Of a stretch of 64,000 nt of DNA, positions 28,129 to 40,163 are shown in pieces. This stretch comes from Daphnia carinata. Taxonomy: Eukaryota > Arthropoda > Branchiopoda > Diplostraca > Daphniidae. Location of the stretch: positions 12,432,638-12,496,637 of the forward strand of contig NC_081331.1 in the NCBI RefSeq assembly GCF_022539665.2, written 5' to 3'. Below the pieces are notes generated by a model, which did no database searches, was not told where the DNA came from, and was given only the letters and a program-made list of their open reading frames with translations. The position numbers and the translations under genes are program-made. Position 1 is the stretch's first letter. Each line of letters begins with the position of its first letter.

Positions 28129-31100
28129 ACATTCATTCATTTTAATTCGCAATTTTTGAAAACCCTTAGTCCTAGACGGATAAGACTCACTAGTAAAGGA
28201 AGGAGGAATTCTCTGATGAGTCAACGTTGACAATAGGGAAACGAATGTTCTACAGGTAAACAGAAAACAATCCTTCTCATAGCTCCCCCTCCCCCCTATT
28301 CGTATGTGAATAAAAGCCCATCGACGGGGAATTAAAAGGAAGAGCTTACGATATTTAAAACAGGATGGAGGTTGTTCATAATCCCTGTGACTGGGGTCGT
28401 TGCAATGGGTTGGTCCAATCTATCCGGTTTTTATTACACAACGTTACCTTGCAGCACCTGTCCCTAATAGCTCTGTGGGGGGGGGGGTAATCATACTGGA
28501 AAATTAAGGTGCGCACGTAATGTCGTCAGAGCCAATGAGGAGTTGCTCGACCGACCGGATGATGATGGAAATCCCTCGGCTTTGGAATGACACAGCTGAA
28601 AAGAGGGATGAGCCACTCCCTGATTAACCATCGCAGATCAATCCCCCCCCTCCCCCCTCTTTTATCCCATTCTTATTTTTTTTTTCTGCTTAACAATAAA
28701 ACCTAAGCTCTTTTCAGTGGAATTTCAAAAGGGGGAACGAGCAATATGAAAAAGAGAAGAGGAGGAGATAAAACTGAGATGGAAATCATCAACGATCGTG
28801 TGATGGAACGATGGAAAAAGGAGAAGAGACAGCCAGCAAAAGAGTTGAGAAAATGATGGTGATTTCCCCATTCATATCCAACAAGAAGAAAAAACGACGC
28901 ACGGCAGGGCCGACTTTCTCGTTGATTTCTCATCGTCACATGAAATTTAGGTCTTGTTCCTTCCACTTCTTCATCGTTCAGCTTCAATATTTCCCTTCAC
29001 ACTTTAATACAGTATTTCAACGAAAAGGAACAAGAAAAAAAAAAAAAGACGTGAAAATTATAGAGAGAACACAGCATTTTCTTGTTCGTTCATTCTTCCC
29101 ACAGAATTTTCTACTTTTGAAAAAAAAAAAATAAATAAAGAGGCAAAGCGAACGTGCTGTTTTGATCGTCTGTTCATCCCGGGGCACGGATTTTGAGGCT
29201 CCTAGAGTCGAAGTTGGCCCACTGTGCGCAGACCTTGTGAGTGAAAGTGATGGACTGCGCAATCTTAACACACTCGGCTGTAGGACGTCATTTTTTCGTT
29301 TAGCTATTCATTTATGTATTGATTTATGTCATTGCCGCTATCTTCAACTGTTGCGTAGACGTGCTATCGGCCCAGCGGCTAAGGCCCAACAGGCTTTCAA
29401 TGCTGACGCAATGCGCAAAGTAAAAAAAAAAATTAATGAAAATGCAAATTCAATATTTTGGAACTTGAAACAAAAGTGAATTGGGGGAAAAAAAAAAGAG
29501 TGAACATTTCCAGGTATATTTATGGTTTTCTTGCGTTGTGACATGTTTCGGTTTGTTAACCGTTCGGCTAACGGCAAAAATCATTAAACGTCCTTAACTG
29601 TTACTTTTTTTTTTCCATAAACATCTTCATAAGTACTTTTTCCTTGGTTTTCCCTTGTCTATTAGATGCGACATTTTGTTGAGGACTCTTTTCTTTACGT
29701 CATCATCTGTGCAGCGTGAATTCTTTTTTTAGCCGAAAATTTACATACTGTGATTTGTTTTTTAACGTCGGCCCATTTTTACGATGGCGACGTGTATACG
29801 AAAAAAAAAAAAAAAGAAAAATGGGGAAAAGAAGACGAAGAGAGGAGGGCGGGCTGGCCGCTCTCGTTGACATCGAAGTGAAATCGCAAGAGAGGCTAAC
29901 GTCTTTTTGTGTATAACAAACCGGCGTTCATTGATGGAACGAGCCACGCTAACTCGCCGTTATATTAAGTACGCCACATACTCACAGACACGAGGAAGAA
30001 AAGAAAAAAAAAAAAAAAACCCTGAATAACCAATATGTTGTGTGCATATTGTTTTCTCTTTTTTTTTTTTTTTTATGTGTTGAATTTTTCCGCTGTGGGG
30101 GCGGAGACTCGTACATAACGGAACGATGAATTCCACGATCGTATAGTCATTCATCTTGTCAATTGTTTGTCGCTGTTTTTTGCTTCCCCATTTCTTTTTT
30201 CAAACATCGTTTGGAAACAATCCGCACATAATCCTTATTTTATTTTTTTTTTTCTTTCAACGTCTCCACCCCCGTCAGCATAATAAATTAAATGGGGGGA
30301 ACCAAACAGAAAAAAGAATGCAACGCTGGTAGTTTTTCATGTGCGGTCAATCTCGTTTCCACCCCGTACACAGTTACACGCGTATCCCGTAGCTCTGCGT
30401 GACTGTTAACTATTTTTATGTCCCTCTGATCGGAATGTTTTTTCTTTCCCCCAATTTAATTTTTTTTTTTTTTTACTGTTCGATTCCCATCAGATAATTT
30501 TTAATTAGTTTCCTCTCTTTCAAGCCAAAAACTGTGCGCGTGTGTCAACTGGACTTTTCTTTCTGATCGTCGTGCTCCTGCGTGTGAAACATGAAAAAAA
30601 AAAAGAGCACGATTGCAAAGGGGAGGCATTCCGGTCGGTGAAAAGTGTCAACTTTTGGGCAAGCACGCGTGTTACAAAAATGCGGTTATTTCCTATACAT
30701 GGTGTACGGTCGTCCCATGAAAGTCGTTTGAAAACTGTGTTCTAGATCTTCTTCGTTTCTCCTCTCGTTTACATGTATGCGTGATGAGCAAAAAGGGTGT
30801 AAGGTGGAGTTTGAAGCGTCACAAGTTCTGAAAAGAAATGAATAAAAATACGAGGAGGTATACAAAAAAAAAAACAGCCAACTGGAGCGCGATAAGACAT
30901 TTTCGACCGCGGAATTTTCTCTTCTCTATAATGTATTCCCATTTCTCGTCTTGCCACTATCCATTTTGGAGTCATTGCATTTTCTAATTTGTAAGAATTC
31001 TTTTGGGTTTTTTTTTTTCCCTACCCGTTACGGATGAACCCATGCCACATATACTGTATAACCTTTTTTCTTTTAGTGAATAATATTTTTTTTTTCCTGC

Positions 31101-32507
31101 TATGTACCATGAACGTGGTGACCGATAGAACGCAACGAGAGATTAGAAATTTAAAAAAGAAAAAATGAAAGACCAGTTTTCTGGACTTCGACCTGTTGAA
31201 AAAACACACCACGTATAGCCGGTCGCTGAACTCGTCTCTTCTTCTTTTGTTTTTTTGTTTTTTTTTTTAGTTTTGCTTCTTCAACAGCCCACGGGCTGTC
31301 GGTGTAAGCTGTTCTTCCGGTTTTTTTTCTACATGTTTCTCCTACTGCTAACGTTCCACAGTTTGTTTTTCTTTTCGCCTATTTTTTTTTTTTAAGAAGA
31401 AAAAACCTTCCCTCCCATCTCATAAGAGAAACATAATATAAATTAAAAACACAGAAAACAAACAACGGTCGTTAAAAGACCCGATGTCGGGTGCCATTCC
31501 TGTTTTTCTTCCTCAGTTTCTCCGTTTTTCACGTTCTGTAGTGCCGCCTTTGCGTTGAGACCAGAACAAAAAAAAAAAATAAAAAAAATAAAAAAAAATA
31601 GAAAAAGACATGCCGGACGTAGACCCAACTGTCTGACAGATTATTTTGTTGTTTATGTGAAGACTGCGGGTATTAAATACCACACACAAAAAAAAAAGTC
31701 CGGCTCGTCCTTTTTTTCTTGGCTCTTGTAAAGAGAGAGAAAGAGAGCCGTGACTACAATTTTTGTTGTTGCCGTCCTGCTATTTAAACAAATAAAAACA
31801 AAAACTTTTCTTTAATTGATGGCTTTGCCTGTGTTTTATTATTTTTTTCTTCTGTTTTATTTTTTTAAACTGTCCTTGTTTTTTTTGTTTTTTAAAGAGT
31901 TTCTATCTGGCAATGAGTTAGCTCTATCGATGATGACAAAGCGAATAATTCGTCTCCGCAAATCTTTTAAAAAGTAATTATTTTTTCCCCTAAATATTCA
32001 CATACAATAGTATAAAAAAAAACAAAAAACAGCAACAACATGTAAGCAAGCCTGCCCTACATCCGCGCTGCGGCCCTCAGCGCATAGAAAGGTAAAAACA
32101 AAAATAGAGAGTCCGCTAAAGGTGTAGCGCGTCTCTTACAAAATCGCAGATTTTGCTGGGTGCCGCTAATTATTATTTTTTTTCATCGCAATCCCATGGA
32201 TAAGAAAAAAAAAAAAAAGAAAAAATAAACGTTACAACAGAATTTTTCATAACGCAGAATGAACGAACTATGTGTTGCATTACGTAGCAACTGCAACTGT
32301 CGAGTGAGTCTGCCGGCCAAAGTCTACCGTGCTTTTTATTTCTGCTTGTGGCAATATGGGAGGAGCCCGAAACACCCACTTTTTTTTTTGTGTGTGTGTT
32401 CCAGCAACACATACAAACCGAATGGGTAAAAGGAAGAAAAAAAGAAAAAAAAAGGGGTGGAGGAAAGGAGAAACTAGCTGCTAGTGTACAGGTAGTTTTT
32501 TTTTCTT

Positions 32508-32513
32508 TCAGTC
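32508..32513 (+). promoter_or_regulatory. Candidate initiator TCAGTC upstream of the long DYRK exon
   Basis: TCAGTC is a perfect match to the arthropod initiator. It is followed within 110 bases by GC-richer, homopolymer-poor sequence that looks like a leader. It lies 680 bases before the ATG at 33190. No TATA box sits about 30 bases upstream, so this would be a TATA-less start. Confidence 0.3.
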
Positions 32514-32685
32514 TATAGCCGAACGTAGTGGAAAAAGAAGCAGACAGTTGAGAGCCAACGGCTCAACAGTCAACATCTCTTCGGCAGTCAGCAGTATTTT
32601 GAAAAATAGAACCATCCACGTCTAGCGCCACTGTTTGTTTGTTTTTTTTCATTTGGGACTCCTCTCCTTTTTTTTTTTTTTGAAA

Positions 32686-32695
32686 TATATAAAAA
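32686..32695 (+). promoter_or_regulatory. Candidate TATA box upstream of the long DYRK exon
   Basis: TATATAAAAA followed by GG is a strong TATA match, about 500 bases before the start codon at 33190. A start would fall near 32716-32722, just before the GT microsatellite, but no initiator match is seen there. It is an alternative to the TCAGTC site at 32508. Confidence 0.3.
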
Positions 32696-32727
32696 GGACA
32701 TTTACATTATCGAATTGTTGTGCGCGC

Positions 32728-32754
32728 TGTGTGTGTGTGTGTGTGTGTGTGTGT
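32728..32754. repeat. TG/CA microsatellite
   Basis: Thirteen TG units, located between the candidate TATA box and the long coding exon. Alternating purine-pyrimidine DNA of this kind can form Z-DNA. Confidence 0.9.
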
Positions 32755-33189
32755 CTCCCTGACAAATTTTGCCTTTGCTTTTTATTTTCCAGTTCTTCTT
32801 TACGTAGAAGAAGAAATTTGGAAAACAAACAATCGTCGTGAAAGTGAATCGACTCACCGATGAAATTGAAACGTTGACGAAACTTTTATTTTTTTTTATT
32901 AAGTTTCTTGTTCCGGGAAAAAAATTTGAAGAAAAAACAAAAAAATGAGTCCTATAGTTTGGACCGATAGTGAAGAATCGTAGGAAATTTTCGATTGTTT
33001 TGTTTTGTCTTTCCTTGATTGTGCGCTAACGAGCGGAACTGGCCAGTAAAAAAAAAAAATTCTTGATTTTGTTCGTGCGTTCGGGTTCAGTCACGCAAAT
33101 AGAACAAGAAAAAGAAGCAAAAAATAGAAACAAGAAAAAGAACAAAAGGAAATAGAAAAAAAAAAAAAAAAAAAAATTAAATTAACGAC

Positions 33190-35985
33190 ATGGCGTTTCG
33201 CGTACGTGAAGGCAAAGTTGTTCCGCCTTCCTTGCGATCCGATCACCTTGCCAACCGCTATGTCCTGACCGGTCCGATGAGTCACGGACCTGGCGGCGGA
33301 TGGCGGATGCCCCCCGTTCGTGTCGTTGGACCGCAATCTCATCACTCTTCTTTCGCTCCGGTATTCGACGGTCATCGTGATCCACCCGAGGACAAGTCGC
33401 CTAATAACAAATACCTGTTTCGTTCATCGCAACCTCACCTCGTCCAACCTCAAGCGCATCTGTGGGCCAGCAATCAACAGCAGCCCGGATCGCTGCGCGG
33501 TCATCCGCAGCAACCAGGCTCATTGCGCAGTCATCCGCCCATGTTGCCACTACCTCCGCCACCGCCACCAGGAGCCACGCAAGTCGGCGGCAGCAGCGGA
33601 GCTATGAAGAAACAACAATCAACGGTAGGCAACAATTCGCAACCGCTGAGACGAGCCGTTTCATTCCTGGATCGGCCCGATCTGGTCCAGTCCAAGCAGA
33701 CGGCTGGCAAACAATCGAAATCGCTCAAATTCCAAGAGGAGGACGAAGTCACGTACGACCCGTGGGCAGTCGAGAACGGGGCGTCCAAGTCGACTAAAGA
33801 CAACACGGTCAAGAAGATGGGCCGCTCGAAGAGTTTCATGGACGCATCGCAAAACGGGGCGCCAGTTTCGAATGTCACCGAAGGAAAAGTGCGCAAAATG
33901 CTGCGCAAAAGCGCTTCGATTTTGTATCCGTCTTGGCTGGCGGCCGCCAGGCGGAATAGCCAATCGCACCATCCGTCCGAGCAGCAACAGTCAGTAGGTG
34001 ATCAACATCCGAAAAAGGAATGGCCAAGCGGTTCGAGTAAGCGACCGTCTAAGGACGAGTCACGCCATCAGCCGTTGAACGAGGTCGAAGACCTGAACGG
34101 CCATCACGAGATGGAGAACGGACAAGAGTCGGGTACGGAGGCGACGCTTTGCGAGGATTCCACGCAGAGAGCAGGTGCAACAGGTGACGATGATTACGGT
34201 TGGGAATCGATGGAGAAAAACGATCGCCTGCCGGCAACAACAACTTCAACTTCAGCTGGGAAAAGTGTTGCGGTAGACGAGCCGGCGACGACAGTAGGCA
34301 CGGCGGACGTAATAACAGGAGGTCCGACTCCCCGTCGTTCGACGATGGTCCAATTGCCACGCTTAAGCGAGCGCAATCGCCTCGTCCAGCAGCAGCAACA
34401 GTCGTCTCCCACGGCGGCCGATCACCCGGCAGGTTCAGTCCTCTCTTCATCCTCTTCGTCCACTTCCTCTTCGACATTGCCCAACAGTAGGAAACCGGCC
34501 ACTAGTAAATGGCACATCTCTTCCGGCGGGCCGAAATCCCTGGCCGTTACCACCGTTCAGGTGGGTCGCAAACAAACGTCGGCCCCGACGTTTAAATCGG
34601 CCGAGAGACGATGGCAGAGTTTGATCGTTTTGCCCGATTTGAACGATGCCAAATCGTACGATGATGGCAGCACGATGGACCATCATCGCAGCTGCTATCC
34701 AGTGAGCGGCTCCGTTTACGACGAGATGCTCGATCAACAGCACAAGAGGAGAAACAAATCGACGACCGGTTTGATGGGCGCTGGCAAAGCAATCGGCGGA
34801 TCGGCCAGCTTCCTTGAGATCGAGCGAGACTACGCAACGGTCAGCTGGGAGGACTTGAGCGATTCCCATTTGTACCACCACTTGCATCCGATCAAGGCCC
34901 TGTCGCAAACGTCGCTGGCCATCGGTCAGCACCAGCAGCAACAGCGGATGACGTCCTGCCCGTCTTACGAATCGCTCGACGACTATCTGATCACGTCGGA
35001 CGATGAATCGCGTCGCCATAACAACCGCAAGACGTCGGATTCCATTAGCAACTCGCAATCGCAATCGCAGCTCGTCTATTGCGACAGTTTCGAGAGTCTG
35101 CCCAGGCCGCCACCGCCCGCCGACGCCGATTACAGTCCGCCCGATATTTCGCCCGACGACTCGTCCGAAACGCACCGCGGCGATCGTGAAAACCGCACCG
35201 GCGGGGGCAAAAATCGCGTCCGCGTCAAGTTGCAACGCCTGCCGACGTTCATCCAGCGCCAGGAGGCCTGGCAACGTAAGCCGTGGAATCAGCGAGCCCA
35301 GCAACAGCAGCACCAGCTGAAGGTGTTCTCCTCGTCGTCGGGCATGATTCCGGAAGCTGATACGCCGGAGCCGCTGGCAAGCGGCCACAATTGGCGCTCT
35401 CGTACCAGCGACCAGGAAGAGGAGGAAGTGGATGAAGAAGAAGACGATGACGACGATGACCTTTCTCGCGCTCCTGACCTGATCCATCATCGGAGCGCCG
35501 TGGCTGTGACAGGCCGCGGAGGCGGAGGCGGAGCTGTTGGTATCAAGAGGTCGATGCCAGCTGGCAACGGCAATGCGGATCCCGTCTACTGGCACGACTG
35601 GCTCCCGCCGCCAGCCGCACTCCTCGATTGCGGCTGCGGTCTCTGCCGCATTACGGCCAGCATGAACGGATCGGGCACCTATCAACTGAGGGCCCCCATG
35701 CCGTCGTCTTTATTCGCGCCTCCGCAGCCGCCGTCTCGGCCACCTCCACCGCACGTTTTCCCTCCGTTTCAATTGCACCGCCAGAAGCAACAGCAGCAAC
35801 AACAGCAGCAGCAACAGCTTCATCACAAGTACCAGCTGCAGCAGCAACGTTTCCAGCAGCAAATGCGCCAGTTGCCCGCAATATTCGGACACGCAGCAGC
35901 GAAGAATAATAATTCAGCCATCCGGCGAGATGCCTCTTTCCAGCAGCAGCAACAATCGACCGCTAAACCGCCACCACTTCGCAAG
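33190..35985 (+). CDS. DYRK4: 932-codon first coding exon: giant alternative N-terminus of the DYRK kinase
   Basis: The frame is open for 2.8 kb in GC-rich, clearly coding DNA. It starts at ATG 33190, just after an in-frame TAA at 33178, so it is a first coding exon. It ends at AAG|GTCCTT in phase 0, matching the shared exon at 49961 and giving about 1517 aa. After 35985 the frame runs into translated poly(T), so splicing is needed. The protein looks disordered: two copies of QQPGSLRxHP (residues 97-116), a proline tract (about 116-127), basophilic sites RRAVS158, GRSKS215 and RKSAS243, an acidic tract (741-757), a CxCxxC motif (814-819) and a run of ten Gln (867-876). I recognise no folded domain. 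The donor is weak after GT, so a separate gene or an intermediate exon cannot be excluded. Confidence 0.65.
35781..35820 (+). repeat. CAG/CAA tract encoding polyglutamine
   Basis: Mixed CAG and CAA codons encode ten consecutive Gln (residues 867-876 of the long N-terminal exon). Mixed codons suggest the amino acids, not only the DNA repeat, are retained. More Gln-rich blocks follow up to 35965. Confidence 0.85.
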
Positions 35986-36166
35986 GTCCTTGTTTTATTT
36001 CGCCCCTTTTTTCTTCATTCCCATTTCTGCTTTTATGGCTTTTTTGACGTGGCGGATCTCGGTTCGGGTTTTTTTTTTTTGTTTTTTTTTTTTTTGTTGC
36101 GTTCATCGGACCAATGTCACTGATGACCGTCAATGTTCGACTAGTTACGCTCGATGGAACAGGCAA

Positions 36167-36193
36167 TTTTTTTTTTTTTTTTTTTTTTTTTTT
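36167..36193. repeat. Poly(T) tract, 27 bases
   Basis: Longest homopolymer noticed in the window, 180 bases after the end of the long DYRK exon. Its true length is uncertain in any sequencing read. Confidence 0.9.
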
Positions 36194-36723
36194 GCAAACC
36201 AGCTCACTGAACATATATATTTTTTTTGAGCTGGGAAATGCATCAGAATAAGAGAGAGAATTTGAAGATGAACGCGTGTGAAGTAAACGCGTGAAACAGA
36301 ACTCGCAGCCGCTGGGCGGAAGCGATCCAATGCGGGTTTTTGAGGTTTTTTTTGTTTTTGTTTTTAAATACCATTCCTCTACTTCTGTCTTTTTTTTTTT
36401 TTTTTAAATGGCTTTAAATGCCCTGCAACTGGCAAATGAAAACAACTGCGGGATTTTTGCTCGTTATATAGACGCCTAATGTTTCCGTGCAACCGCGGGA
36501 TGTAAGCAACCGAGCGCATCTTTCCCAATTAACTTTAAGCGTTTGTTGTGTTTTTTTGTTTTTTTTTTAAATTCCATTATTCCTATCTTTATTTTCTTAT
36601 TTGGTTGTTTGTTTATTCAATCGAATAATCACAGGATCTCGCGTTCCCAACACAGTAGAGGAAGATTACGGGGCAACTTGTTATTTTTTCCCAAGCTTTA
36701 ATGAAGTGTGCGGGGTGTTTCAG

Positions 36724-36724
<1 letters not shown>

Positions 36725-36762
<38 letters not shown>
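36725..36762. repeat. CA/TG microsatellite, 19 units
   Basis: Longest uninterrupted dinucleotide repeat in the window, in the DYRK intron. Confidence 0.95.
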
Positions 36763-36766
<4 letters not shown>

Positions 36767-39399
36767 CAGTCGCCTTCTTGCCTTAAAAAAAAACAAAACA
36801 AAGATCTCATGGTGAAGGTTTTTCCTCTTTTTTTTTTTTTGTTTCCGTTGTTGAACAACAATCTTCAACTTCATCAATAAGTCAATCACCTTGTTGCTAG
36901 GAAAGGGAGGATAGCGAACGGGATGGAGAAAGAAAAACAACAACAGCTGTGTATAATGTTCAAATTTGAAAATGACGGAGCCAAGAGGTCAACAGTTGCT
37001 GCTGTTGTTTCTCTTGTGTTTTCTCTTGCATTTCCTCATTTTCTCTTTTCTTCTTCGAAATTGTTATGCTTTATGACTTATTATGCGCATCTTTTTTTTT
37101 TGTTTTGTTTTATATTTTTCCTGTCATTTTCTTTTTTATCTTCGTCGGCCACGAAGCGCGACATTTGAATGACACAATCTTCGCGATTTGAATTTCATTT
37201 CATTTTTTTTTTTTTTATCGCGCCAAGCCAATGTCTTGATTTGAAGATGCAAATTCATTTTCTCTATTATTTAATTGAATTTCAAAGAGAGAAAGCCTCT
37301 TGCTTTCAAATGTATATACGTATAAAAAAAATTCATTTAATATTCCGAAACAAATTAAAAAAAAAACTTTTTTGATTTGATTAAAAGGAAATCTTTGATT
37401 GAAAACAGGTAAAATGTATATACACAACCAGTATCCATGTCTGTCTATTGTATAACAATAGGTGACATGTTTTTTTGTTTTTTTTTGGGGAGGTTTGTAT
37501 AGAGACGGGGGGAGGGTGACATCCGGTCCGGAAGGGAGTACGTAATAGATTAGATACCAGACAAGGAGTAGGGGGAGGGGAAGAGAGGAGGATCAGGTAG
37601 ATAGACAAAAGCAGACAATTGTTGCATCCGCAACCGGTGTAGGAATGTATTGGCCGCCGGTTTTTCGGCTTGTTGGAATTGTTGTCATGTTGCACGGCAA
37701 CATTGTCATTGCCACATTGTCATTGTTGTCTGCCTTTACTTGTTTCCTATACATATTTTTTTTTTATCTCCCCTTTTTTTTTTTTTTTTGTCTGTCTATA
37801 TATTTCGAGTTAGTTAAAAAACAAAACAAAAAAACAACGTTTCTTTATTACAACCGTCGAAACATCGGAGCTCCCGGTGAGTCACCGCTTCGGCATTCCG
37901 AACGTTAGGGGACGTTGAAAAGATGTTGAGGCTGTTTTATCAGTAATGTACATTTTGTGCCACCAATCGACAGCAATAACAAAAGAAAACATAAACAAGA
38001 GAAAAAGAAATACTCTTTTTTCGAGGGCACTCACGACATTCCAATGTTCTTCTATCATTGCCGCACAAATGCAGGTGTGTATAATAAGGCCAACTACGTA
38101 AATAAACAGCGCAACAACAATGAGAAAGAGAAACGAAATGGTACAGCAGTGCTAAGTAACGCATGGGTAGCGAGCGCAGCCAGTGGAAGACGATGGCAGC
38201 CAACAGTCCCTTCGCGTTCGAGGGTATAGAGCGTGAGAGCGCAAGAGCGCTGAACGCAAAACCGACAATTCTGATTAACATCCGGTTCTTCGTATATATA
38301 AATCCCCTTAGCGCCCATCTTGATACACACTATAACCATTGTTTCGGTTTGAGCTTGATTTTTTTTTTTTTTTTTCTTTTCCAAGTCTTTTAAGTAGAAA
38401 ACCTAAAAATAACTTTGATTCTAATAGAATGTGCGTGTGAAAAAAAAAAAAAAAATGAGGAAGAAATAAAAGGAGACCACGAATAAGAACAAATCGATGC
38501 GCATTATCATGGGAATCTCATGCTGAGGAGATTCTTTCGGTTGTTGTTGAGTCGATATCTTTCGCGCATCTGGTGTATCGAAAGAATTCCAAATAATCGA
38601 AACAGAATCCTCGCATGTTGAGCTTTCGGATTTTTAGCCCGTTTCGGTCGACCTCATTGTCTTCGATACCCCTCCCCCCCCCCCCCTCCCTCGATTTTTT
38701 ACAGTATCTACGCGGGAAGGTTATACCGCGGGAGAAATCATGAAATGTAGTCTGCCTTTTTTTTTTCTAACTAAATTCTTATCGTTTACTTTGCCCCGTT
38801 TGGTGAAAGTTGCGCCTTTGACATGCCGATTGAAATTCCGCCGTTTTGATTGCAACGAATGCGTAGAAAAATCCCGACATTTCACGCGTGAATTGAACCA
38901 TCATTCAAGAAATAGTGGATGATTAATGTCCATTGAACTTTGGCACATATAAAAAATAAAAAAAAAGCAGCCAATTTTTCTTCCTTTTTTTTTTTTTTTT
39001 TTGCCGAGCTCTTCGCGGATGTCATGTCAACTATTTCTTTCTTTAAAGTGTACACGTTAGCCTACTTGCGCTTTCCTTTTAATCCGCTTGATGTATGACG
39101 GATACGTTCGTTTTTTCTTTCCACGTTCGTGTTGGTTTGGCTATGGCGAGCTGACAGTTATTCACAGCAAGCAGAAAATTGATACACTTTAAGGCATTCG
39201 TTACGTTCATATTTCTTTTTTCTTTTTGCCTTCTCCGTGTATGCACAAGCGCGTTCACGCACTAGTCGATTTCTTTTTTCGGGGTCGAGCCCAACCAATT
39301 AACCTCGATGTAGCAGTTGCAGAAGTAAGTTGTAAATGGTACTAGCGGCAAGTGGGGGAAGACAAAAAAAAAAAAAAATTGTACAAAAATAACAAGAAA

Positions 39400-39447
39400 A
39401 TGGCCTCATCATCAGACATCCTCAACTGGTTGCCGCTCGAAAATAAG
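39400..39447 (+). CDS. Candidate short alternative first exon of DYRK (16 codons), or start of a 62-codon ORF
   Basis: ATG in excellent context (GAAAATGG) opens MASSSDILNWLPLENK, then AAG|GTGCAG, a possible donor in phase 0 that would join the shared exon at 49961 and give about 601 aa. If not spliced, the frame runs on to a TAG at 39586-39588, making a 62-residue basic and Ser-rich peptide. Of the first 32 codons after the ATG, about 22 end in G or C, far above the roughly 40% GC background, which suggests real coding sequence. The donor is weak beyond GT, and no family is recognised. Confidence 0.3.
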
Positions 39448-40138
39448 GTGCAGATGAGGGAGGAAATCAACGATGCCGTCACGCTTGGAGAGAGTGGCAA
39501 AAAAAAAGGGAAGATGGATGGAGAATGGCCTGCTAAAGAGTCGTTGAGCAAGTCGAGTACTGGATCAAGTTCTCCACGAAAAAAATAGAGGGGGAACGAG
39601 TAAACACATCAGAACTAGTTCCATGACACTCTTCTTCTATTTCTCATCTTTTTCCAACCTTTTTTTTTTGGCCAAAAATGACGAAAGAGGCAGACGAAAG
39701 TGCCTTGTCCCATTAATTTGGTTACTCGGTCAGACTTTCTTCTTTTCATTCCCTTTCCATCATCGCGCTCGCACAACGATTAGAAACGCAAACACACCTG
39801 CATCTTAGTCTGTTTGTTTTAGTTTTTAAAGTTACGCTATCATAAATTTATGTATTTTCTTTTTAATTCTTATTTTCCTATTCTCTTTGGTGTCCTTCAT
39901 CATTGAGCGTGAGTTCCACTTGTTCTCTTACTTGCACGACAACTTATTTTTTCTTTCACGAGAGATCCACATTGAAGACCCACCTGCTTTGCAGTCGATA
40001 TGGTTTTCTATGATTCCTTTTTACGTGACCGCCATTTTCTCATAACCTTGTCAGCTTGAATAAAAACCTTTGTCGGCTGGGGTTGGGTCGAAGGACTCTC
40101 TCATCGTCTTTCGGGAGCGCTCCGGCGACCGTGACCAG

Positions 40139-40163
40139 AAAAAAAAAAAAAAAAAAAAAAAAA
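40139..40163. repeat. Poly(A) tract, 25 bases
   Basis: Simple homopolymer in the DYRK intron, without a recognisable retroposed body in front of it. Confidence 0.9.

Larger units (their letters stand above)
13394..33189 (+). other. Long intron of the DYRK gene, left part, with alternative promoter region
   Basis: Nearly 20 kb of AT-rich DNA with very many T or A runs and no convincing coding exon. Open frames above 100 codons, such as those near 21450-22190, are mostly translated homopolymers and are matched on the opposite strand. Recognisable items are microsatellites near 25790, 26240 and 32740, a TATA plus initiator pair near 13570, and the probable promoter of the exon at 33190. A TATCGATA palindrome, the sequence of the insect DRE, lies at 18354-18361. 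Confidence 0.45.

Noticed and set aside
34447-35685. 412-codon open frame on the minus strand
   Set aside because: It lies opposite the long DYRK exon. Its Arg/Ala/Leu-rich composition is that of antisense translation of GC-rich coding DNA, with no recognisable domain.
35986-36123. Reading the long DYRK exon through to the TGA at 36121
   Set aside because: The added residues are mostly Phe from poly(T) and include no conserved-looking sequence. Splicing at 35985 is preferred even though the donor is weak.
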